In this document: positions 25,129 through 37,136 of the stretch, piece after piece
How the letters are laid out: each line of letters starts with the position of its first letter
Numbering within the stretch: the stretch's first letter is position 1
Assembly: GCF_028858725.1 (NCBI RefSeq)
Contig: NC_084776.1
Span: 4,464,001-4,528,000 of the forward strand
From: Colius striatus
Lineage: Eukaryota > Chordata > Aves > Coliiformes > Coliidae
DNA length: 64,000 bases
Reading direction: 5' to 3'
Position numbers and translations under genes: made by a program
The notes under the pieces: generated by a model
The model's database searches: none
Seen by the model: only the letters and a program-made list of their open reading frames with translations
What the model was told of the DNA's origin: nothing

Positions 25129-25320
25129 CGGCACAGGGCATCTGCCCCAGCACAGGCTATCTGCCCCGGCACAGGGCATCTGCCCCAGCACAGGCTATCT
25201 GCCCCGGCACACGGCATCTACCCCGGCACAGGGCACCTGCCCCGGCACAGGGCATCTGCCCCGGCACAGGGCATCTGCCCGGCCACAGGGCATCTACCCC
25301 GGCACAGGGCACCTGCCCGG
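25129..25320. repeat. Minisatellite of 19-bp units, about 10 copies
   Basis: A 19-bp unit of type TCTGCCCCGGCACAGGGCA repeats head to tail with starts at 25,141, 25,160, 25,179, 25,198, 25,217, 25,236, 25,255, 25,274, 25,293 and a partial last copy at 25,312. A partial copy precedes the first. Units 1 and 3 are identical and units 2 and 4 differ by one base, so a 38-bp dimer was duplicated. Units 5-6 resemble units 9-10, a second higher-order pattern. The period is not a multiple of three, so open frames crossing it change register each copy and are not coding. Confidence 0.95.
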
Positions 25321-25329
25321 GGTTCCGCA

Positions 25330-28300
25330 CGGCTCGGACCCCGCCAGTGCCGTAGCACTGCGTCCATCACTCCCTGTGCCAAGCAACAGCGTTTCCAGCC
25401 CTTCCCTGGGGACGGTGTCAGGCGATCTAACATGGGTTTGTGTCAGGAAAAGTTTCTTGATATTCAAACTGGTTTTTCACGTTTCACTTCAAATCCCATT
25501 ATCTTCTGTTTACACAGTAAAATCATAAAATAATAAATCGTAAATACAATACTACATTATTAATATTTCCTCCTTTGGGTTTCCAGCTACCAAATATTTT
25601 GTCTTACGGCTAATGCTTGGTTAAAACCCAAGAAATGAATCAGCTCTCGTTTTTATCACCACTAGCTGTAGGGCAGGAGGGAAGAATTGGAAGGATGTGG
25701 TTTTGAACCACTATTTAGCTTTGCACTGAAATGTCTCGTTCTGGTTTCCAGCTGTCAACCATTGCTGGGTGGCAGAGAGTAATCTGGTGTTTTTTGGCTT
25801 ACATACTCCTCCCCAAAAACACAAACCAAACCGAAAGAAAATGTAAAATATCCAAGCACAGTTAGAACTCGCCGCCACTCTGATATAACAAACCCTCTCT
25901 CTTTTTGTAGCGATGAATTTGTAACCGGGCACCACTGTCTGTTCAGTCAGACCCGCGTTCCACAACCCTCGCTGTAGGGTTGCACCCTCCGTGCCCGTTC
26001 CTTTGCGTTTCAGGTGGCTGGTGCTTAACCACATTCCTCTGCACAGGGCAGTCCCGGCAGGGCTCCTCCTCCCTCCCCCAGCTCCGGCAGCTGCACCCAG
26101 CGCCCACCCTGCTGCTCCCCTGCTGATGGGGCTTCAGGGCTGCACCTTTAACCCGCGCTTACGCAGTTATGAAAGCAAAGTCCTCTGCTGCTGCTTTTCT
26201 TCAGGATGACCCCACTTCATTGCTTTGTGCAGTCAGAACTCAGCTCCTCAGCCCACGCCTCAATCCAGGAGAGTGAATGACGGGTTTGTCGTGGTTATTG
26301 CTCAGGCAGGCTGGAGGATTACTGAAGGGCTGAGAGCAACCCTGCCCAGTGACTGTTCAGGTTTTAAATAAAGGCCTGAGCACGTCAAGGAAAGCCACAT
26401 GGTGGCCAAGAGAGACAGTGTTCCACAAAACAGAACCTGCAATTTGCTCGTGTCACAGAACAACAGGGAAAGTGTAACCATGGCCTTTCAGCAGATAAAC
26501 TCTGTCTGCCCCATTCGGTGCCACAGCCCAGTTACCCACTCTGCTGTCCCTTTCAGAAACATCTATGGTGTAATTGCAAGCCTTATGTTACACACCATCA
26601 CATCAAAATATTAACTACCTGGTCTGTGAGCAAGCCAAGGCACAAAGATGTCAGTGTGAGGGAATACGGGTTTAAGCATTACGCAAGAAGATGTGCTTGC
26701 ACATTGCCACTGCAAAGCTGTTTTAAAACCACCATTAACCTGAGTAATTATGGTTATACACCTGGGACAATCTTCAGTTTGTTAGTAATAAGTTCTAACC
26801 TTTTTTTTTTTTTTGCATGCAAAAAGCAGCTGGCTCCAAGGACAAAACTTATTCTGAGTTATGTATGCAAGGAGAGTCCCTGCTGCCTTACTCAGGTCAA
26901 AAGACATTTGGAGTGACACATCCCAGACACATCTGTCATTAGAAATCTGGGATAACACTGAAACATGGGCCAACAAGAACAGCAAACAGAGCAAGAGAAA
27001 GCATCAAAGTCAGGGCTTTGAGACTGCTGTTCTGGACAAGACCTGTCTGTCAAGACATGACGAGGTCAGAGCCTGCTGCCAGACTGCTGGAGCTGGTCAC
27101 TGTACTCTCAGTGCTCACGAGATGCGTTTCCTCTTTGTAACAGCTCTCCTTACCACCGTCCAAGCTTTAAGGAGTCAGAAGCCTGTAATCTATTTCCTAC
27201 ACTGCTACTACCTCATTTAACCTCTGTCTGGCTTCAAAACCTTTTTCCCTTCTCCCTTCCTCTCAAAAAAGATAAGAGCAAGATAACAATCACCTCCCAG
27301 GGAGTTCTGAGGTTTCATTCCTGGTTGCAAAATGACCCAAGGGTCTCAGCTCTCTCCCCAGCCCCATCAGAACAGCATCATTTGTTAGAAACTATTACAG
27401 ACTTTGTGATACATAGTGGTGACGTATTCCTATTGCCACAGTAACAGCTGATTTACTTTCCCAGTGTGTCTTTCTTGCATACCAGTGAGTAATTGATCTG
27501 GAAGTAGGTCAGTAGTACAACATGCTAGCCTGAGCTGCTGAGATTTGGGAACAAAACTGCTCCATGTCTCCCCAGTGTAGTGGTTTAGAGGAGAGTTTTC
27601 TTTGAGCCTGCTATTATGAATCTGAATATACAACATCTCATAGCTGTGAAGAACTTGTGAATGGGAAAGCCTGAGAAGTTAACGTGCAGGCGAGCTGCTG
27701 CATGGATTATTCATACACTTGTCTTTGCCTTGATTCCCCAAATATCTGTACCCACTGAGAGAAAAGCTGCCCAACAACCACGTGAGGTGGTATTGTGGAA
27801 GACTTATACCAGGTTTAGAAACTACTGACAGCCCAATCAGAGCAGTTTGCACACTACGATCACCAAAATGCTTTTTAAAGGAAAACATTTGCCCTGCAAA
27901 GCTGAAACTAGTCAGAGAAGCCTTTCCAAAATTCCCATTCCCTCCTCCTTTGCTTGGAGCCCAGCTGGAGGCAGAGAGCTTACAACTTCAGAGCTGAAAT
28001 AATACAACACAAGATGGTGGTTCTCTGGATTGACACCCTTCACCATCATTCACACAGCTGTAAAGTGGTCACATTGTTTTACATCAAGTGCACACGTGAT
28101 ACCTGATGAAGCAAACTAAGGGTAGGAGCAGTGGCTTTTCAGGAGACAAACTTTAAACCTGCTAACCCCTGCTGTGGAAGCACAGACATGAGCCATCCAC
28201 ACCCTGTGGCTGTGTTGACATGGGCTTTACTGGCCTTTCCAGGCTAACTCTGAGGCAGTGAGCTGTACAGGGCTGCTTGAGGAGATGCTTCACCTCAGGA

Positions 28301-30470
28301 GTCTCCCCAGAACACTACAGAAAGGTCTCATTTTTCCCATTTTTCCCTGCTGAGCAGGTAGGCTGACTGTGGCTGTCCATCAGCAGTGTTTTCCCCAGCT
28401 ACTGGTGACACAGACAGCAGCCCCCGGGCCGGCTGCCCCTGAGGTGCCCGTGCCTATGGCACCCTCCTCTCACTCCAAAAAGCCTTCAGCCTAAACAGCT
28501 AGCTATTTCCTAGGATATTTTTTTAACTCTCACAGTCAAAGTCCAGAGAAGAGATCAGTGGGTCTGGAGGATGAAATAGATTTTTGTAAGAGATTACCTG
28601 AGGGCACTGGTGGAAGGGCCTGGCGTGTGCTCCCTCATCCCACCTCACACAGACGCTTCTGCAGGGCATGGCGGCCTGGCAAGGCCTGGTGCAGCCCACA
28701 CCAGCCTGAGGGGCTCCTCTGCTCCCAGAGACTCCCCACAGCTGTGGGACCCAGCTCACACCACCATGGCCCTTCACAGGCAAACTCTTGTCTCGCTTGC
28801 ATGAGGGTCATCTGCAGCCTTGGGAGCTGCAGCTGCTCCCAGGCCTTGGCAATAGGCCACCCAGGGCAGAGCTTCCCCTCAGGCTGCTCCTCAGCACAGG
28901 TGAGGAGGGGGAAAGCTGCTGCTTCATTTAACAACAAACCACTCCCTCCTCTGGTGCCCATGGGCCAGTCAGGGTTGTCAGTGCAAGGTATGAAGGTCAG
29001 GCTCCCCCTCCAAGGACATGGCTCTTCCCATGGCAGCTCTCTGCTTCCCAGAAAAGGAGTTGGAGCACACATGGGTCAGTAAATAATTATATTTAAGTCA
29101 GATTAAAAAGCTGGCACCAAATCCTGCAAACAGCTCACAGCTGGAGATCCCATCAACTGAGAAGGGGAGCACTGTGGGGGGAGAGATTAACACTCTGGTC
29201 CCATGAAGCTTCAGCATTACGTATCCCACAAAGCTCTTGGGAATTTAACATAGTTGTGGCTGTCAGATGAGGCATGTACTGAAATAGACTCATTTCCTAG
29301 TGACATCCCATAACCTATTCAAAGCTAATGAAGTTGGCACTTGGGCAGGTGAGAGCAGACCTCTCTCCATGAAGTGCAGGAATAGAGGTGGGAATACACT
29401 GTGTGTGCTGGGGATGCAGGGTAAGGAGGGGCATCCCATCAGTCACTCACTACAGACAACGTTGTAGTCATGCAGGGAAAGCAAACCATTTATTTACAGC
29501 TTTTCTGTCCCTGGAAAGTGTGTCAAGAAAATACAGAGGAAAGAGGGTAATGGCACAGTGCACCAGTGCTGACATCAGTTGTGTTGTAAGTTACAGAATG
29601 AAATTACAAACAGTCATATGCCACTTTTGCTGGCTGCTTTTTTCAAGGTTTTTTTTCCCCTAACAAGGAATTGAGTGGACTTTGCTCATTTTCATACCAA
29701 GCAGCCTTTGAAGTAATAAAATATAAACCATCTCCTTGCTTTTAAGGCAGCTTTATGATCTGTCAAGTGGGTGCCAAATTCAGTTAAAGAAATTCTGCTC
29801 CATGAGAATGGAATATACTGGTTTATAGATATTTTAGGAGATTTAGGGGCTATTGGTGATTTCTTTCTTGCAATTTACCAGAGTTTATTATCTCACTGTG
29901 TGCAGGGGCTGGTGAGTGGGATATTGACAAACCACAAGGTATGAGGGATGGAACAATTTGAGCATCTCACCAGAGGAGGGGGTTGCCACTCAAGAAATTG
30001 AAAGCACCAGCTCAAGAAGAGGTTGGTGGGAGGGAAGGACACTTCCAGTATCAAGTCCCTGGTTGCCACAGTTACAAATGGCCCAGACTCACAATGTTTA
30101 TTTACCAGTTGCCAAAATGTGAAAAGCAAGACACCCAATTGCTCATGTCTGCAAGAGGAAAATGTGCAGCCATGAAGATCCAGGGCTTGTCCTTAGGAAA
30201 AGCTGCCACAGAAGCCAGGGAGGGAGCAGAAGAAGTAATTTGAAGCATTTTACTCTCTGAAAGGAGAGTCAATTCTTCTTACAATTCATAAATTGGTAAT
30301 GCTATTTTCTCTTTGCATTTCAGTGGGCAAAGTAAATCACTTGCCCATTCCCACAAAAATAATCCCAGCACTGAAGTCAACCTGAAACAGGAAATGTGTT
30401 AGCATTCATTTCCAAGCATAAAAAGGAGCAAACTGGCTTTAGTGTGAATAAAAACTATAAACACCAAGTC
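25330..30470. other. Intergenic region between RAB11FIP4 3' end and the tRNA island, no gene supported
   Basis: No coding exon or RNA gene is recognised. A T14 run at 26,801-26,814 is followed by GCATGC and A5. Overlapping open frames on both strands near 28,560-29,080 have no domain and no convincing splice context. This lies downstream of the proposed RAB11FIP4 poly(A) site. Confidence 0.5.
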
Positions 30471-30495
30471 AGGGCTGTAATGTTTGGTGAGGTGT

Positions 30496-30501
30496 TTTAT
30501 T
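30496..30501 (-). terminator. Candidate poly(A) signal AATAAA for RAB11FIP4
   Basis: AATAAA on the minus strand is followed within about 20 nt by CA dinucleotides and then by a GT/T-rich stretch (TTGGTGTTTATAGTTTTTA type, about 30,445-30,470). This is the arrangement of a vertebrate cleavage and polyadenylation site. It lies 6.5 kb past the stop codon. Confidence 0.5.
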
Positions 30502-33500
30502 ATTCTGAATTCATTGAAGCCAACAAGTGGACAGAATTGGGCTCATAACCATACTAGAACAGTACATCTGGGGAGTGTGTGTGTGACATTGCCTTACAAA
30601 AGAGACCAGTTACCTGACACAACATTTCTACAAGAAGACAAAGACCTGCTAATTGTGTTAAATTTCATTTGCTACATAATTTAGACCATGACCTAGTGCT
30701 TCTAAAAAAACCTGTACAAAATGAGTACTTTTTACATCTCAGAGGCACATGAATACAAATCAGATCTATTTCATATATACACATGTACATTACACAAAAA
30801 CCAGAGATGAAGATCAAATGAAGGGTCCACAGAAAGTGCCCAAAACAGGAGATAAAATGTGAAACTAAAACGTATCCTCACGACTGAGAAGTAAAAGGCA
30901 CAAGTACTAAAATACATAACCATGCAAAGAAGGTGAGTACAGCCTGTGCAACAATGCAAAACAAATGGCTCCCACGAGTGATCTTACAGTAATTTTCAAA
31001 GTATCTCAGTATTTAAACATACCATCAGTGCAACATTTACTGCCCTGTAGCACACCACAGTGTTCTCATGATATGAACTTCTTGGTTTCCCCTTCTGACT
31101 TCCTTTCTGCAAAGCCAGAATAATCCAGCTACAGAAAGGGAATCAAATAAAATGGGGCTGATGTTGGGTGGTGTAAGGTAACTGCTCCAGTTGTCTGGGT
31201 GGAAGAGTAACTGCAGCACCACTGCAGCACTTACTGTCTGCTACTGAGCGTGTGTCTGCCAGAACAACCACCTTTGCCCTTCACAGGGTGCAATGGGCTT
31301 TACTGGGGTTAAATGTCACTCTCAGAGAAGGGTGATGAGAAAGCTGACAGCTCAGATATCACAGCTGCACCCCTAACACCACCTACATAAAACACAGGTT
31401 CTAGGGGTAGGTGCCCAAACCATACCCACAGAAATCCATGTTTGTTATGTGTTTTCATTAGGTTTAACATTTCAGTACAAAGTAATCTCTTTGTGTTTGA
31501 ATCCGTTCGACCCTCACAGTGGAACGAAACTTGGAGACATTAAGGAAGCTAAAAACCCTCAAGGAACACCCCACGACACTGTCAGCTGGCTCCACACTGT
31601 GGCAAAGCACGGTACAGTGCCCCTAGCTGCAGATGTTTCCATCTTAACAGGCTGCTGTCGTGATCTGTAAGGTACCCTGGCTTGGCAAAGCTGCTGGGGC
31701 AGTGCCTTGCAAACAGAGGGTGGAAGTGCAGCATGTGAATGGGAAGCAACACAGAATCCAGGCAAAACTTATGGACTTCAGGCTTATCCACCCTATATGC
31801 ATCAGCTACAACATTTTGTCATGTAGATGGCACACAACTTGCTTTCAGGACCACACAAAAGGTGTGGACAGGACTGACCTGGTATAAAGACAGGGCTAAA
31901 ATTCTTCATCTCAGTAGGTAAAAGCATCCTGAAGCTGACAATACCATGTTTGTCCCTCCCATCTGCTCAAAGCTGCAGCCCTTGGCACACTCTGCCAGCA
32001 GGCACAGTGGCTGGGAACAAGAGCAAGAGGGTAAATGTCAACAGAGCCTACACTGGGGAAGAATCCCACAAAGAAACTACTGTTGCACATCAGAGCAACT
32101 CTCAGGGCACTATGCAGAACTACAAGGTTCATACTAAACACCTGCTGCAATCCTTACCAACCTCTAAAGGTACATGCACAGTTTCATTAAATAAGAAACC
32201 CACACATGCCACATGCTTCAACAGCAAACTGCTCCTAGGGATGACATTTTGAACTGAAAACACCAAGAAAACAACCCAGAGGATGCTGCAAATGAACAAA
32301 ATGCCAGCAACTGTTGAACTATATCCTTTAAAATCAGCTGTTCCACCACCTCTCATGCCTTCTTCACAATGCTTCTTGGTAACAAATGACATAATGAGGA
32401 TATAAGCATTGCTACTTACACCAGAACCAATCCAGGAACTGCTCAGTTAAAGTTTGAGTCAAGTTTTGATTTCAGTTGCTAGAAGCCAAGCCACTGATTT
32501 GGCAAATGCTTGATCAGCTGCTACTTCCTTCCCTCCTTGGAAAAAAATCCTCAGGCCACACCATACATATTTGTTTTAAGAGAAAAACCACTGTATATTC
32601 ACAGCCATAAAAGAAGGGGGAAAGTAGCCATTTATTTTGTAAATGCCAGTTCTTAGATTCATCCCATGTCACCAGTGCTCCGACGCAGAGACCACTGAGC
32701 AGTGACTGAAGCAGCAGGACATGGTGCATGTTTATAGATCAGCTTCCAAGCCCTCAATTACTCACTGGATTAGGGAGCCCAGATCCTGTAGGCCAAGATC
32801 CTTTCTGGCAAGGACCGTGGTGCTACCAAAAGAAACAGAGCTTTGCTGCACTCAGACAGCAAAATATTTGTTAATGTGCCTGTCTTTGAGAATTAATGAG
32901 GCTGTGTCCAACTGCCTACAGAGCTGGCTGAGGGACAGCACAGCTTCTCCCAAGAACAGAAAAGGAAAGTTGTCAGCAAGTGTATTGGATGGGGGGGTTT
33001 GTTTTTGAAACCTGACACTAATTTGCATAGTAAAATCTCCTTACAAATCTATGTGATGGTTCCAGTTTGTCACTGTTGCCCTTCAAAAGGTGACAAATCC
33101 TGCAGCAGCTTGAGGCTTTGACAGGCATCATTAAAAACACCCAAAAAAATACTCTTTGATGTCAGGGAAGGTTTGACTCAGCATCACATTCTGAAATCAG
33201 AACTAGGCAGCAGCTAAGACTGGTGTCTAGAGGGAAACAGCCAACATCAGAAAAATCTGGAGAGACTACATTTCAGATGCTCTTAAGTGCAAGTTTTAAA
33301 GAGGTAGCTTTTCTGCAGGAGCTCATGTGGGGGATCAGCCTGACAAAGGACAGCTTCTAGCCAGAAATAGGTCTTTTTTTTTTTTTTACACTACACAAAA
33401 ATACCTGCAGTGGTTTGCAACTGGTTTGACCAGAATAGCACTTAGCCTGTCACAATCTACAGCAGAATGAATTCGGGAGCATATCAAGATACAGTACCTT

Positions 33501-36083
33501 GGATTGTGTTTGCATCCCCGAGGGTTAAACGAGAAGCGTGGCTTTGACACAGGGACATTTACTGATACCACAGCCCTGTGCTTGAAGTGATTTACCCAGG
33601 GAAGTGAAGCCATTGTTCCCCCAACAGTAAAGCTGACAGAGGCAGAGGGTGCTTCCCCAGCCAGCCTGTGAGCACAAAGGAAGCTCACAATGAAGAATAA
33701 GAAATGTACCAAGAATAGACCTGGAACTGATACCTCCCTATCTCCCATCCATGTGATTGCTCTTCTCCCTGTCCCACTGACCCACCAAGGGATCCCTTAT
33801 TACCAAGTCACCTGCACATCATAAAACATCTTTTCTTGGATAGAAGTGGTCTCCAAGGCTTGGGTTGCAGACAGGTTGGTCTAATATCTGTAGTTACTGC
33901 AGTTATTCAGCCTAAGAATGCAATTGGTAATTGGTATTTTTAGAGGTGGATACCTTAGATGAAAATGTATCTGCCAGTGAAATGCCTCTCATACCTCCAC
34001 CTCACATGTTTTGTCAAACACAGCAAGTATCTGGGTATGTCCTTGAACAAAAGAGCAGAACCACACGAAGAGAGCACAGGAGCAGAACTGCAACTGCTTT
34101 ATGCAGCCAAAGCTACAAACACCACCACCCTGGTGCCAAGACAATTCTTCAGATGCCAACACCGGAGGAAGGAAGAGCTTCTAAAAAGCTAAAGCAGTTG
34201 GGTACAGAGTTAAACAAGAAGTCCTGCAAGTCTTTAGAAAATCCAGTGCTGGGTACCCTTGGCTAGAATACTGCTTTCAGGATTTCAGCCACAGTTAGTG
34301 ACTGTTTGTCACTACTAATGACTACTCATCTCTTACCTGCATAAAAACTTTGCTATCCCTACAGCCATGCTGCCTTCTGTTCATGTCCACAGGCTCTGCC
34401 ATGTCAGTGAAGCAAGCCAGGCTCTCTGCTTCCCAAGTGCTCAGCATAGCTCTCAGTGATGCCTCAGCATTTGCTGATGTTCCATCCTAATGGGAACATG
34501 GTTTAGATTATTACAATTTTGAAGCTAAGTCCAGTCTGCTTAAAAATATTCAGGGGAAAACATTCAGTCACCAGGATGACCCACAACAGCTTCACTCCTA
34601 TTTAAATGCACTGCAGGAGGGCAGGGGAGAAGTGCAACTTGCTGATCATGGCAGGTTATTAGCAGCAGCCACCTGCCAATTTGAAAGTTTTGTGTAGCCT
34701 ATAAAAAGAACAAAGTCCTTGGCAGAAGCCACAGACAGGCCCTGGCAGAGGGAAATGCTATCACCCAAGTGCAGATGAGGAGCCCTGTAGGCAGGGAGCT
34801 GTAGGGAGCACCGAGCTGGCTTGACTGTTCCTCTCCTACCTTCTAGGTGGCACATCCAAAGCAGCAGCAGGTGGGAAAGGCTCATGTGTAGGGTGTCCAT
34901 GGCGTTCCACCTGCTTCTCCACAGTTAGAAGCAAATGGAGTAGCCTTTAAATCCAGATTACCCTAGAGCCTCGGGAAACCAGCCCTGAGACACCATTGTT
35001 TGAACAAGCCTGTACCATTTTTCCCAGAGCATTGAAGCCCTACAGACATCTCTGTGTTCTGGGGTGTCGTGTCTACCATAGTTATTCCTCTGGTCCCCTT
35101 CACTTTCCAGTTACTTTACACCTGCCTAATGCAGATACATAGAAACAAGTTGGTTTTATTTTCTTGCCTTCAAGAAAGCCCGATTTCAGTACTTCCCCCC
35201 CTTCCCATCACTCCAATAACCCACCACTGAAGGCAAGAGCACAGAGATTGCAGAAAAATAGATATATATTTACATCCATAACTGAATACATATTGTATGT
35301 ATCCAAATTCAGGGAAAAATGCATCACAGATACACACCAAGATACATCAAGAGAATACTAGGGGCAAGACACTGCCAACAGCAAATACATACATAGAAAA
35401 GCACAGTCATTGCTACTGTAACATTCCTCTGGGGAGTGTATTCAATAGAGGGAACATCTCTAGGCATTGGGGACAGCCAGATTCTTGGGCCTGTATTTCT
35501 GGGCCAGTTGGTGTGAATCAAGAGGGTGACATCTTTTCTTTAAAAAAAGTGCATGGAATAAAATCATCAATTTTTGTTTTGGCATTCACCTATCCAAACA
35601 ATCCCATAAGCTCCTTATATAAGCTACTCTACTTAATTAAAAAGGTCCTAGCCCTACAGTAGACATCCAGCTCAGGAGAACACAGGCACATGTTGAAGTC
35701 CATCTCTATTTAAGGCAGCATTTAAGCATACACTCAACTTTAAAGCTTATGTTCTGTCCCACTGACTTCTATGAGCAGTCACAGCACACATTTAAAGTTC
35801 AGCACCTGCACAACTGCTCATCTGAATCAGGACATGTTCCCTAGTCACAGCTTTAGATATGCATGTGTGTACTCACTCTGGATTGGCAACTTCTGCAAGA
35901 CCAAGCTGGTTTTCTTTTTAGTGCCCCATAGGTAAAAGTCACTCCACAGCACACTTCTCTCCAGCACTGTGTAAGGACCCAGACAGTCCCCTCCAGAGCT
36001 TGCCCACAAAACATCTCTCAGGAGTGCAGTCTATCTGGGGCGGAAAAGCAACTCAGCACAGTTTCAAGGGCTGCTTCTCCTCC

Positions 36084-36107
36084 CCCTGAAGTGAGCCCTG
36101 AAGTGAG
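36084..36107. repeat. Two-copy 12-bp tandem repeat in the 3' UTR
   Basis: CCCTGAAGTGAG is present twice head to tail. It is a small local duplication inside the presumed RAB11FIP4 3' UTR. Confidence 0.8.
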
Positions 36108-37019
36108 CCATTTCATGCAACTTGTCTTTTTTTTTTTTTGTTCCATTTCCTTTTTTTCTTGGTAAGAACTGGAACATGTTGCTTTAGTGAAATATTTCAA
36201 ATTGAGGGTGAGGGGATCAGAATTCATCTTAATGGCCCAGGATAAAACCCCTGAAAATAGGGGAATGGGTTTGAAGAGCTTCTTAGCCTCAGTGCTACAG
36301 GGACCCTGGCATAAAAAGTACACATGCTTACACACACTAAAGAGCAGGATGGCTCAGAGCATCCCAAAGCAGGCTCCAAAGTGATTTACAGAAAAAGCAC
36401 TTTGTGCTGACAGTGGCAAACAGGTGGATGGTGATTTTTCACAACTAACAACAATTCTGCAATATCTTCCTCTTCTTCCCTTTCACTTTGTGTCTTTCCT
36501 TTTCCCCAGAGTTCGGGGTTTTTTTACTCTTTGTGTGGTTTAAGTACTAAAACTAAATCAAGTAGGAAATTACACAGTCAGCACCAGTCAGGAACTGAAC
36601 CTGGGTATGTTAATTGGTTTGTGGTACCCAAATTCCTGGAAGAACAAAAGAACAATTCTTGCTCCTGAAGTTAGGGCCACATCCATATGTTTCCATTGTC
36701 TTGTTTACCTTTAAAACTAGAGGTAGAGTCATTTTGTCCAGTATCTAAAACAGCATGATCCAGTTATATTGTTATTACATTAATATACAGTATCCATCTT
36801 ATCACAGGTATTGAAAGTGCATGGAAAAGTCTGACCAAGCCAATTCAGTGACAAATAACCATGTACCAAACGTCATATAAACACACCCGCGCACCCACAC
36901 TCACACCTAGTGTATATATATATATTTATAGATTAATTTACAGTATCAGAGTGATGTTTAGATCCAGTGGCATGTGCAGAAATGTCAGGCAGTTACTGCT
37001 TTTCCTTCTCACATTCTCT

Positions 37020-37136
37020 TCAGTTCTTTATTTCCAAGATAGATGGGTTGTGGTCTAGGATTGCCAGAATGATCTTGTCCATGTACTGTCGTAATCTGTA
37101 ATTTATCTCTTCCTGTTCTTTAAGGGCCTCCATGAG
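37020..37136 (-). CDS. RAB11FIP4: RAB11FIP4 last coding exon (human exon 15 equivalent)
   Basis: The acceptor TTTTAG is followed by CTC ATG GAG and the exon runs 38 codons to TGA at 37,020-37,022. It encodes LMEALKEQEEINYRLRQ, then YMDKIILAILDHNPSILEIKN, the end of the coiled coil and the amphipathic Rab11-binding helix (FIP-RBD). The hydrophobic Y-M-I-I-L-I-L positions that pack against the Rab11 switch regions are kept. The human protein ends in His and this one in Asn. The 3' UTR follows directly. Confidence 0.97.
   Translation of the reverse strand, partial: LMEALKEQEEINYRLRQYMDKIILAILDHNPSILEIKN

Larger units (their letters stand above)
30480..37019 (-). other. Probable RAB11FIP4 3' UTR (about 6.5 kb)
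   Basis: The stretch begins right after the RAB11FIP4 stop codon and contains no coding frame on the minus strand. A UTR of roughly 6 kb would fit what I know of the mammalian mRNA. The best poly(A) site is at its left end. Other AATAAA hexamers on the minus strand lie at 35,155-35,160 and 32,631-32,636 and could give shorter forms. It includes a TA run near 36,911-36,926, a 12-bp tandem repeat at 36,084-36,107, and A-runs on the mRNA strand at 36,127-36,139 and 33,374-33,387. That the whole stretch is a single UTR is inference. Confidence 0.55.

Noticed and set aside
25129-25320. CRISPR-like array
   Set aside because: Units are adjacent with no unique spacers, and the genome is a vertebrate. 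It is a minisatellite.
24895-25533. Repeat-protein-like frames over the 25.1-25.3-kb array
   Set aside because: The repeat unit is 19 bp, not a multiple of three, so all frames stay open only because the unit lacks stops. There is no sign of a real repeat protein.
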